Below, one piece after another: positions 52,461 to 62,969 of a stretch of 64,000 bases of DNA. The stretch is from NCBI GenBank assembly GCA_032622095.1, contig CP136065.1:110215195-110279194 (forward strand). The letters are read 5' to 3'. Origin of the DNA: Siphonodentalium dalli. Its lineage: Eukaryota; Mollusca; Scaphopoda; Gadilida; Siphonodentaliidae. Numbering within the stretch: position 1 is the stretch's first letter; every line of letters starts with the position of its first letter. Under the pieces are notes generated by a model, which was not told the DNA's origin, did no database searches, and saw only the letters and a program-made list of their open reading frames with translations. Both the position numbers and the translations under genes were made by a program.

Positions 52461-52821
52461 GTGTGGGACATCTTCATTCTCTCTGGCAGGAGAGTGGAGC
52501 GAACGGAACTGGACAGCTTGCCACCACGGACACCGGATTACCAGAACATCCCGGTGTCCCCCAGCTCCACCACCAGCAATAACAACAGCACTCGGTCTGT
52601 TCAGTCTGTAGAAGAAACCATCCGGCTTGCAGATAACGCCATCGCTAATGCTGACACAGCAAAGAACAATCAGAAAACTTCCAACGCTACTTAAAAGAGC
52701 AAGAAGCGAAGCAAGAAGCGGAACTACAGCGTATCATCCAACAGTACCATCAGAGACATCCTTCACCTCAGTCATCAACCGAAAAACCAAATGCAAAGAA
52801 GAAAAGAAAAAAGAAAAAATA
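52461..52821 (+). pseudogene. Broken transposon-encoded protein, C-terminal part
   Basis: Frame 1 reads ...PDYQNIPVSPSSTTS... to QKTSNAT and stops at about 52694; the adjacent frame continues YLKEQEAKQEAELQRIIQQY to a Lys-rich end (KKKRKKKK) and stop at about 52821. This suggests a single-base frameshift in one protein tail. Not recognised beyond general resemblance to a transposase C-terminus. Confidence 0.45.
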
Positions 52822-52967
52822 ATCACACATTTTGTTTTGTTTTTTTGTTTATGATCACAAATAAAGGCAACAACATGAGGGATTAAGGGGAGGACCATTC
52901 GGTCCTTCCGACAATCCCGGGCTAGCCCCCCGAACCACTCATTCTTCTACATCTTCATTCTGCAAGT

Positions 52968-53249
52968 ATGTTTCCTTGCATTCACTGCGATTTAGAGGTC
53001 CGACCAAAGCAGCATGCCGTTGATTGTGATGTTTGTGGGCGCTGGCAACACCGACTATGTGACACTGGAATCGACCACGTGCAGTACTTTCATGCCAAAC
53101 GAGGGACCGTCGCCCTTGATTACATGTCCGATCCACCGAGGTTAACAACAGCCAGCTTTCTGAAGAAGTGCTCAAACGTCTACAGAACGAAGAAGAGACC
53201 GGCACAGTGCAGACAGACAACAGCAGCAGCAGCAACAGCCCCAAATTAA
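52968..53249 (+). pseudogene. Cys/His finger fragment (transposon-encoded)
   Basis: MFPCIHCDLEVRPKQHAVDC then DVCGRWQHRLCDTGI shows paired CxxC ... CxxC-GRWQHRxC spacing as in PHD-like fingers found at the N-terminus of some animal Mutator-like transposases (recalled, not searched). After the finger, the +1 frame gives a Gln/Asn/Ser-rich stretch (EVNNSQLSEEVLKRLQNEEE), so a frameshift or splice is likely at about 53130. Confidence 0.5.
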
Positions 53250-53606
53250 TCATTGTTCGTCTGTTAAACTTATTAAATTTTTTTTTTAATCTTCGTTCAT
53301 ATTCATTCATTCCGTTTTTAAATTTCGTTCATTAATTTCGTTCGTAATAAATAAACATATTATCGTTGATGCATTTTTGTGTTCATAAGAAATATATTAT
53401 ATTACATGTGTATTTATTGTTGTCCATGTTGTTAAATCTATAAAAAAAAAAAACCCAGTTTCGTTAAACAAACATCTCACACCTCCTAATTAGCCACTGA
53501 TTACCGCTAATTGATTTTTGGGGGCGGGTTGTCCGGGGGCGGGTTGTCTCAGAGTGAAAGGGGGCGGGTTGTCTCGGGGGCGGGTAGTCACGGACCCGCA
53601 AGGGCA

Positions 53607-53845
53607 TGCCCCTTTAACTAACACTGTTCACGTCCAATGACACAAATAAAACCATAAATAAAAAACACATACCTGTTGTTGGAATGTTTAGTATTATGAC
53701 TGAACTAACTAGAATATTTTTTGTCACTATTAATCCATTAAAATTTGATCAGAATACACACATCAGAAATATCAACATCGTCTGCGTGAGCGATTACGCG
53801 CCGTATTGAGATTACGCGCATGCGTAAAGGATCAGAAATCATGGA
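53607..53845. repeat. Left inverted arm, inner part
   Basis: CTGTTCACGTC, ATGACACAAATAAAA, AAAAACACATACCT, TTGGAATGTT, GACTGAACTAACTAG and GTCACTATTAATCCAT match the complement of 55215-55440. Confidence 0.85.
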
Positions 53846-55214
53846 TTTTTTTTAGGCCACACCAAACTTATGTCGCAGTTTCATTGTTCCAGACCACGTA
53901 GGAGCAGGCTGATTTTTATAGACATTATGGGATCTATATCCTTATAATTTTTCGGAGTGAATGATTTTTGTTCACATCTATATATTAAGTATATATGTAA
54001 TAAGCGCTAGATAAAAACGCTAACTGGCTGTCAAGCCACATAAAGTATAAAGACGCAAGGAAAGCTATAGTGGATGGGTGTCAAGTAGGCCTTCAGTTTC
54101 AACAATTGGAAAGTTTATGCCTAACATGTTGAATTTGTTTTGATATGCGAGTATTACTGTGGTCATATATTTAATGTGAAATTTGTAGTGATAAATCGAG
54201 ATATATATAAACAAACATATATATATATATATAGCATCGTCGTCGAAATTGCTAGAAGTTTCATAGCAGACGTCTAAATGCGATTTTGGGCGCAATTTAT
54301 TACCGGATGGGAATATATTCGCTGCCACGTGGTCTTGTATTTTATACATATAAAAACGAGCTTCGCTTTGATAATTGAGAATGACACAGCTACGAAAATA
54401 CATATATGTATACGAGTTCAATTATTCTATATAATTTATAGCCGCCACACAGATGTGATATTTGCAAGCTCTGTGTGCGCACAGGTACGATTTTAGTCGA
54501 GCGACTGAATATGATTGGCTACTTCCAATAAATAGTACGACTCGATCGTAGAAAATCAAAATTATTTGATTCTTTGCGAGGCCGATCGTGCGACAAAATG
54601 TCCTGCGATTTTCCACCGCACACGCTACGATTTGACCTATACATGTATATAGCCTATAATATAGGCCTAACCGGTGCCCCATATTTGTCGTACGATATAT
54701 ATCGCATCGTACGCGTGTGCGGCGCGCTTAAGGCATGTTTAGGTTTTCCATAATAATAATAATATTATATGTCGGCCGGTCTATTGCCAATTGTGTAATT
54801 TCCAATTTAACACAGTCAGGCAACTATTTTCGGTACGGTAGCGTATTTACAGGTACATACTTCAATTTATCTCCAAGTTTTACAATATACGTTTAAACAC
54901 GTACACATATTCGCCGTATTAATGACCATATATTCTTTAAACATATAATAGGATGACCATACTTACCATTACTACTGTAGAAAACATTAACACAACGGTT
55001 TATTTGAACGTTGATGACCCATCAAAATACCATTTTCTCTTAAATTATCTACAAATACATTAGTCTTACCTGTAGCAGAGATAGTATTCTTTGTGTTCAC
55101 ACATAGATTGTGATATAAAAGTTGTCAGAATTACAGATTTGTTAGGTTAATCCCGGATTGGAAAACATATCACCATTTTCAAATACAAATAAATTATGTT
55201 AATTTCGCGTGTTT
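53846..55214. other. Spacer between inverted arms
   Basis: About 1.37 kb, AT-rich with (AT)n runs at about 54183-54232 and several TCGTACG-like short palindromes at about 54540-54720. No coding region recognised; a 118-codon minus frame is low complexity. Confidence 0.5.
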
Positions 55215-55600
55215 TCCCTGATTTCTGATCTATTGCGCATGCTTTCGTTTTTGTATGTGTTCGCTAGCGTAGACGGGTTTGAATATTTCCGTCGGTTGAG
55301 TTGTTATAAAATTATATGGATTAATAGTGACACAAATTTATGCTAGTTAGTTCAGTCATGATATTTAACATTCCAACAAAAGGTATGTGTTTTTTATTTG
55401 TAATTTTATTTGTGTCATTAGACGTGAACAGTGTAAGTTAAAGGGGGATGACCTTGCCACATAATTCGTGTGGCTTCGTAGCGTTCAAAGTTTTCACATG
55501 TTCCATTAGACTGAAGGATTAAAAGGTCCATAAACGTCCAAATATTAAAATTCCTATTAATCCGAAAGTCTAATTTGTTGGACTAAGCCTAGGGTTTCCA
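55215..55600. repeat. Right inverted arm (unoccupied by transposons)
   Basis: Reverse complement of the left arm, continuous through both points where the left arm carries insertions. A sequence resembling a splice donor (AAAG-GTATGTG at about 55382) is conserved in both arms. Confidence 0.85.
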
Positions 55601-58140
55601 TGTTAAAAATTTGAGACAAAATCCTGACTTCATAATTTTTAGTACAGAATCTATGAATGTACCTTCGTGTAATTACTGACTGCATCTAGTGACAAGGCGT
55701 CGTCGATTTTCGAAAAACGTACCCATTATCGAAATTTCACACTTCAAAAAACTTTACGAGCAACATAAATTTGGGGACATATGTCAGCCATTGCTGGAGT
55801 TATCGTTCCTGTGTTGATAAATGTGCTTATTTTACGATGTTGAAAATAAAAGGAACTGGCTGTTATGAAACACATGGTCGATCACACAATTGGATAATCG
55901 TTTGCTGAGTAACACTGTGTTGTTTTCATAAGCGATCGCGACATCGATTACTTACAGTCGGCATAAAGTTTTACGAAAAATCTCGAAGGAATTTCGACGT
56001 AAACATTAGCAAACTATGCAATAAACATATCACTCCGCCGAAATAGTTCGGAATATATATGTACGATATGAAGTAATAATATCACATGATACGTAATGTT
56101 AATGTCAGATACTTACACCATATGGCAGAAAAACTACACCTCGTCATTATTAAAAGTTGATATCAACTTTCGTGTATGGTTTATAATACCGACAGCGTGA
56201 TTGAAATTTGGCGTAGTTACATCTAAGGCCTAAACAAAAAATACCTTTGTTTCCGCTAACGAGCTGAAAAAAATTAGGGTAGGTAGGTAGGCTTAACTTT
56301 TTTTTTCTCAGTATCTTTAAAAATAACTGTATAATACTTGTCAATAACCCAAACTATGCACTTCTTAGCCCCAATCAGGTTAACCCAGATGACAGAGGAA
56401 CTAGAAACTCCAATTCAATCTTACATATGCTTTAATATTTACATATATACTAGTCTATATACTAATATAGTCTTTGATAATCCTAATATTTCCCATATGG
56501 CCTGGCGACAACTGGAGTCAGTCCAGCACCACTGCACTGTTCACATATTGGAGTGACTGTCTTGTACCGATCTCTTAATGATGGCTTCATAACACTACCT
56601 TCTCCTCTGCATTCAGTGAATGATCTAGGTATTTATTGGCGACACCTGCTTTTGGGCAATGATATGCCAAAGTCATAACCTGGAGGCCTGGGCGAAGGAA
56701 GGTTTAGGAGAGGTGACCCCCTGCTGATGGTGGAGGTTCTCCCCCTGGAAAATGTTTGAAAATCCATTGCATTTAGAGCTAATCTAGGGAACTTTGAGTC
56801 AGTATTTTGAATTTTACTGAGAGGTCAATTTGATCAAGTTTCTCAAGCATAACTTTCGAATTTTTATATACTAGCATGTATGGATTGGAAATGCTTATAA
56901 GTTATTGTCAGATATCTTTTGGTTCAATGGATTATGCTTATCCTGCTTGAAATGAGACTTACCATTATCACTCTAATTCATATAATAGGCTATTTTATAA
57001 AATTCAAGTGAGACACATACATAATATACTACATGTTGTACAGAAACAATGTCTATTCAGTTAGTAATTACTATTTATAGTACTAATCTCTATGTTAATC
57101 TTTCATTTGGTGTTATGAGATCCCACCTGATACTAGTAACCAGGTTGATTCGATCAAATTGTTAATATTCCTGTACTGTATTTGATTGAAATACTGAAGT
57201 CTGAAGGCTGAATGATAACAAACCTGAACTGAAACTAAGGTGGTTGTTCAGTGACTTCCACCAACCTGATAAATTCTCCCCGCGAAATCAACTTCAAGCT
57301 AATAAATTGTCAACGTTTGACCGGTAAGGATCAATTTATTGATAAAACATAGTATATACGTGTGTGTTAGATGCACCAGAAAGTTATTGGCGATCGTTTC
57401 TTTGATCGACACGCACATCTTATAATTGAAAAGTGAATATCTTGTTTGTTTCCAGCCGAAATCGAAACTCATGACCTAAGGTAAACAGGAAGTATGAAAA
57501 GCTATTTCGCTGTTCATGATATTTGGGACTGTACATTTTGCATACATGTACTATTGATAGTAAAGTGGTGCTCCATAGTTTTCAGAAATAGTTCTTGCAA
57601 ATGGATGTTATTTTGGGTGGTTTGTTTACATATATTAAGTTCAAATTTCTGGAGTTTTAGGTTTGAAACTAGGAAATTCGCTACGCGTTGTCACTGCATG
57701 GGAGTATTAGCTACATGTTGATACCTCCTGTTGGCTATTTGATAGTCTTACCAGTGAGTATTTTCGTCTCAAAAATTTCGTGTTGTTTTGACGTTCAAAT
57801 GCATCTTTTTATGAATGACAAATTTATTGCTTATCAGATATACTTAATCTTGGATATTAAATTGTAGTATGTCTATGAACAAATATATTTTTCATTTTTT
57901 GGTCTTTTAAAACAAAAATACATGGATTTCAACTGGTCCCCATTTCTGGAATTGTGCCACTTTACCTCCCTCTTAAATTGGTCACCATTAGTCATTACAA
58001 AGAATATTAAATTTTTAAATAAAGGAGCTTGAAGTTGAAGCCTCAATGTTGCTTAAAGTTAAAGCCTTAATTTCGGTGATCACAGATCAGACAAACTTTC
58101 AGTTTCACAAAGCACCTAATGACTGTGACCAAAAATCTAG
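55601..58140. other. Non-coding stretch, no gene recognised
   Basis: Only short unrelated frames. TTAAGAGGGAGGTAAAGTGG near 50274-50295 recurs inverted at about 57957-57976; its meaning is unclear. Confidence 0.5.
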
Positions 58141-58154
58141 ACCTCTCGTGCAGA

Positions 58155-58360
58155 AAAGTCGGTAGCCGAGAGGTAGCGTACTAGTCTCTCGTGCTATCGG
58201 ACCGGGGATCGCAACCTGGTCAGGGTATTCTGACAAAAATCAGAACTCAGTCAGATACCAAGTTTGTCAGGCTGAAAAGATCACTGAATAAAGTTCCGAA
58301 TGCAAAAGGCCGACTCCCCCCCCCCCCATTACAATTTACAACACTTGTCCAGGTACCCCG
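58155..58360 (+). mobile_element. tRNA-derived SINE, short copy
   Basis: GTAGCCGAGAGGTAGCGTAC (A-box-like) and GGACCGGGGATCGCAACCTG (B-box-like), then the body shared with 48860-49060 and a poly-C tract before CATTACAATTTACAACACTT. The overlapping open frames on both strands are by-products. Confidence 0.7.
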
Positions 58361-58489
58361 CTGGACAAAACAAGTGTCCATTGCCACCGCAGTGTATTTT
58401 CCGTTCGGCCATGGTGTCAGAGTTTGTAACTGCAGTTGAGCACCGTGTCCGAATGGCAAGTACACCGCAGCCGAACGGCAAGTACCTGT

Positions 58490-58625
58490 TAGGGCTGGGC
58501 GGTATTTCAATATATTGACTATAGTCGGTTTGGAAAAGAAAAACCGTATTGAAACCGTGTGTAAAATAAAAATTCAACCGTAATTTTATCACCTCAAAAG
58601 ACGGTTTCAAATTACAATCCAATAC
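58490..58625. mobile_element. hAT-like terminal fragment (TAGGGCTGGGCGGTATT)
   Basis: The start TAGGGCTGGGCGGTATTTCA is the common beginning of many hAT-type elements. The following ~130 bp fold partly on themselves (CGGTATTG / AAACCG runs). The right end was not found. Confidence 0.45.
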
Positions 58626-59469
58626 TGATCGGTCGCTCCCATGTTATGTCTCTGTTGTATTCAATTGTAACCAATGACGCAATGGTTGTATTTTGGGCTG
58701 AAGTAGAGCGATGGAGTATCTTCTTCCGAATTCAACCTGATAGCGGTGTAACGTCACGAGTGATACTTCGTCCAAACATTTCGACTCACGACTCGGCGGT
58801 ATTTGTCGTTCAATTATATCTTAAAATTTGACTCAGGTTGACTGACAAATCCGTGACATTCATTCAACTAGCCCGCCATTGAGTATTTGCAGACCCGCAG
58901 GTGTTGGTCGAAGTATATCACTTGGGACGTTACCTCGCTACCATCAACACTAAATTTAAATATAGTTGAGCTGCATTGTCTCCCTTCCGTTTCACCTTGC
59001 TAGGCTTGCTATTATCATTTCATTATTATGATAATAGATGAATAAAGTTCTCCCCCTTAACTAAATCCCGTGTTCAAAAGTTAATTAAAAATGTTCCGTA
59101 ATTCATTGTGTGTGATAGACTGCAGACAGCCCAGAATGAACCATCTTGGCCCAATTCTACTAGGTCCTCTATCAACCTATGAGCACATGCTTAGCTATGA
59201 CATCACGGGAATGTGAATCGCGTGCTGAAATGTAAACAATGGAGTGATCAGGATAACTTGAGCCTGTAATTCACTCAATGTTGTTGCATATTACAGAATG
59301 CAGGAACTTTATATAATGGACACATGCCATTCTGATAATAGTTTATCATTTACTGCCTGGCGATAGTGTGTAGAATTCTAATCCCTAATAACGAAAACCT
59401 GGAGTGTTATATCTCTCGTTTAAAATTTGAATTTACGTGATATTTTTCAATAGTAAAATAATCTATATC

Positions 59470-61080
59470 TATATTTGCGACTGTCTGTCTGTCTGTCTGT
59501 CTGTGTTCTATAGAAACTCACAGGGGACCATCTAGATGATGCCAAAGGGGTCTACTAGGAGTAGCTTTTTACGAGAAAGATAATGGTCAGGGTTAGAATT
59601 TTCTAAAGTGACGCCGTTGTTGTCAGGGGTAGAAAAGGGGGAGGGGCAGAAAAAAAAATTGTCGCCGATTGCCACCAAACTTATATATAATCATCCCCAT
59701 AATATGAGGAATCTAATGGCGTGGTTTAAATATGGCAAAAGTCGCGCCGTTCAGGTCAGGGGTGCCCGGAAGGGGGGGTGGGGGAAGATTATTTTTTTTG
59801 TCATCGATTGCCACGAAACTTACATATAATCATTCCCATGATATGAAGAATCCAACGGTGTGGTTTAAATATGTCAAAAGTGGCGTCGTTTGAGTCAGGG
59901 ATGAACGGAAGGGGAGAGGGGCACCAAAATTGATAAAACTAATTTTAGCGCAGATTTCCACCAAATTTATATATATTCTTCTTCATGATACAATGAATCT
60001 AATTGTGCGATTTAACAACGCCAAATTGTTGTTTTTGGATGAGAGATTGGGAGGGGGTGGGCACTAAATTTGATAGTAAGTCGCCGATTGCCACCACACT
60101 TATACAAAATCATCCCCATGGTATGAGGAGTCTAATGGTGTGGCTTTTATCTGTCAGATGTGGCCACATTCGAGTCAGGGTTGCATTGAAAGGGACAAGG
60201 GCACCAAAATTGATGCACAGTTTTTTTAGCGCCAATTTCCACCAAATTGATACACGTTCTTATCCATTATATGAGGAATCTAATCGTGATTTAAAGACGC
60301 CATAGTTGTGCTGTTTGGGTGAGAGATGGAGAGATTGGCACCAAATTTGATAAAAAAATTGTTTAGTCGCCGATTATCACCAAACTTATAAACAATCATC
60401 TCCATGATATCAGGAGTGTAATCGTGTGGTTTAAGGATGTCACAAGTCGGGCCATTCGAGTCAGTGGTGTATAGAGATAAGAGTGACACAAAAAATGATA
60501 TCTATATGTTTAGTGCCGATTTCCACCAGATTGATACATATTCTTCTCCGTGATACGAGGAATCTTATCGTGTGATTTAGATACACCAAATTGGTGCCCT
60601 ATGGGTGAGAGATATGGGGACCTTAAATTTGACTCGAATTTGTATACTCGCCAATTTTCACCAATTTTATATATATGCATCTCTAATCTCTAATGAGTCT
60701 TAGTGTGTGCAGTTTGAGTCCGAAATAGGGACGGGAGGGTCACCAAAACTGATACAAAATATTTTTAGTACCAATTACCATCAAATTCAGACACGTTCTT
60801 CTCAAATGATAAAAGAAATAAAATCGTGCTGTCTATTTGACTTTTTGTCTGTCTGTGTGCGTTCTATATATAACTTCACGCGGTACAATCGAGATGGCAC
60901 CAAGGCGTTCTAAAAGGGGTAACTTTTTACAAGGAAGATAATGGTGCGGGTTAAAATTTTCTAAAATGACGCTGTTGGTGGGAGCCTGGGAGGGGAAATT
61001 AAAAAAATAGTTCTGTCTCTGATTTCCACCAAACGAATACATTTATCACCTTCGCAATATGGCGTTGTTCGAGTCAGCGT
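59470..61080 (+). repeat. Degenerate tandem array with TGTC microsatellite
   Basis: A (TGTC)n tract at about 59484-59504 opens the array. Units of ~140-160 bp, alternating in two versions, repeat GCCGATTGCCACCAAACTTA, AATCATCCCCATGATATGAG, GAATCTAATGGTGTGGTTTA and GTCAGGGGTGC-like segments. A second start (TGTCTGTCTGTG...GTTCTATA at about 60845) repeats the opening ~1.37 kb later. Confidence 0.75.
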
Positions 61081-61119
61081 TGCATCAACAATTGATTTAA
61101 TAAACCAAATTCATACACG

Positions 61120-61460
61120 TTTTTATGTTTACCTATACCATAGTATGGTAAACATAGTGTCGTTGCCCGGATTGACCACTCGTCGTTCGTTCGTCCGTCT
61201 GTCTGTCTGTCTGTCTGTCGTAGACACTTTACGAGTAATGCGATAACTCAAACATTTTCTATCCAATCGAAACCAAATTTCTCATCCCAAAATACAGATC
61301 GAGTTCGAATTTGGGTTTGATCCGAGATTTTGTTACAGAGTTATGGCCCTTTTTCAACTTAGAATTCACGCATTCTGCCATAACTCAAATTTGGTATGTG
61401 AGTTTCACAGCCCAAAATACAGATCGAGTTCGAATATGGGTTTGATCCGATTAATTTTAA
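61120..61460 (+). repeat. Second CGTCTGTCTG repeat with an internal ~130-bp duplication
   Basis: (GTCT)n at about 61196-61220, then two copies of CCCAAAATACAGATCGAGTT followed by GAATWTGGGTTTGATCCGA, with AGTTATGRCCCTTTTTC after each. Confidence 0.7.
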
Positions 61461-62225
61461 AGGAGTTATGACCCTTTTTCGAAGAAAAAAAAAAATCAAT
61501 TTAAAAAAAAAATTACTTTTAACTTTTATAATAATAATAAAAAAAATGTCATTGACATTGTCATTTGTTTTCATTTAGATATTGATGATTATGATAAAAG
61601 TTGATAAAAAGATTTCCAATGTGTCCGTTTAATTTTTTTAAATAATTAAAAAGTTTTTAAGTTAAAACAATTTGAAAAACTAACACCATTATAACTCTGC
61701 CAAGGGTATCCCGAATCACCACACCAAATTTGATTAAATCGGTCCAAAATCTTGTGTTATGTACTGGTAAATCTGTTTGGAGCAACATTAAATCCAATTC
61801 ACCAATTGCCTTTGGACTACTTAGCTATTGATAAGGCTATATTATTTTCTGATGTCTCTTATGCCAATGTGCAAATAATCTGATAAAGAAGGCTATGGTA
61901 TCTAATTTAAAATAAAGATTCAACAATAAACATCACATGATATTAACAGTAGACATCTCTGCTGCAGAGTTATATCTTCAGATGGTCTGATATCATTATA
62001 ATTGACATCAGACATCAGAGGTCAGTGTTCAACATAAACAATTCCTGTGATATTTTGACAGCTCTGCTATATAATTTATATTAATGGGTCAGTGGTGAGG
62101 TTGCTTATCTGTATACTAGGTCACATTATTATTGTAAACTTAAATTGGACTCTCTTAACCCAAGTATTCCATGCCCAGGTCACACCTACACATTTAACCC
62201 ATGGGCTTGCTGGCTGTGGCGGTTT

Positions 62226-62270
62226 AGCATTACAGATCCTGTACCAGTGCATTCTCTTATATAAATGCCA
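62226..62270. mobile_element. Family C fragment
   Basis: CATTACAGATCCTGTACCAG and TGCATTCTCTTATATAAATG only; a small remnant outside the CCDC40 gene. Confidence 0.5.
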
Positions 62271-62619
62271 GTGACCCATAAATTCCAATAATTTGTGTTA
62301 TGTACATTTGTCTATAATAGTACATAACAGTATACTCTATAATTCAACACCAAAATTCTCATTTATCCGATCATATTAAATTTTTATCGCCAAGGGATGG
62401 GTTAACATCTGCAGATCGTGATCGGCCTCTCGTTCTCTAATGATATACCATGAATTAAATCACATTTGGTGTCGTTTGCGTCACGGATGGCGAGCGGATA
62501 TGCACTATCATTGATAAGATTGCTATTCGCCGATATCCACATATAAGTTATATACAGTCACCAGGCCATCTCCATATCATTTTAAGTAGTTGGGCATTCA
62601 CATTTCACAATCCCGACAT

Positions 62620-62720
62620 ATGGTGACCCACATAAGTCACTTGAACAATTATATCTTCTTAACAGTCATATTTATATGGGAATGGCAATCAAGGCATTCA
62701 CACAATGAGCTAGCAAAAAG
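62620..62720 (+). repeat. Repeat copy that preserves the empty site of a family A insertion
   Basis: GTCACTTGAACAATTATATC and CAGTCATATTTATATGGG match 38920-38966; GAGCTAGCAAAAA (about 62707-62719) is the unoccupied form of the junctions at 38980-38984 and 39171-39178. Confidence 0.75.
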
Positions 62721-62969
62721 AGATAACTAGAAGAAGCATTAAACGTATATTTATCATTCTATTGAAGAGGTACATATATCGTGCAAACTGAGAGACCTCG
62801 AACCGTCAGAGGATTGCATATATATAATAACAAAATATAGTCTGTTCCATTCAATAGTTTCCACAAAAAGTTACAATTTGTCAAGAGATATGGAAGGCCT
62901 GTACAAAAATAGTGGTCACAGTGTGCAGTCAAATATAGTTTCTTCTGATATACAAGAAAATGCAGTTAG

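Larger units (their letters stand above)
52028..53597. mobile_element. Mutator-like DNA transposon remnant, 9-bp duplication
   Basis: Perfect 29-bp inverted repeats at 52042-52070 and 53561-53589 (GACTACCCGCCCCCGAGACA and its complement), with further GGGGCGGGTTGTC copies nearby at each end. Direct repeats GCAAGGGCA at 52019-52027 and 53598-53606. The related arm near 55440 lacks the insert. Interior coding pieces (52461-52821, 52968-53250) are frame-broken. Assignment to the Mutator superfamily rests on the 9-bp duplication and the finger-type fragment. Confidence 0.75.

Noticed and set aside
52028-53597. Helitron
   Set aside because: Clear terminal inverted repeats and 9-bp target duplications exclude the AT-insertion, no-duplication pattern of Helitrons.
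58155-58230. tRNA gene
   Set aside because: A- and B-box-like parts are present but no full cloverleaf forms, and the same head occurs in a second dispersed copy with a shared body, so it is a SINE head.
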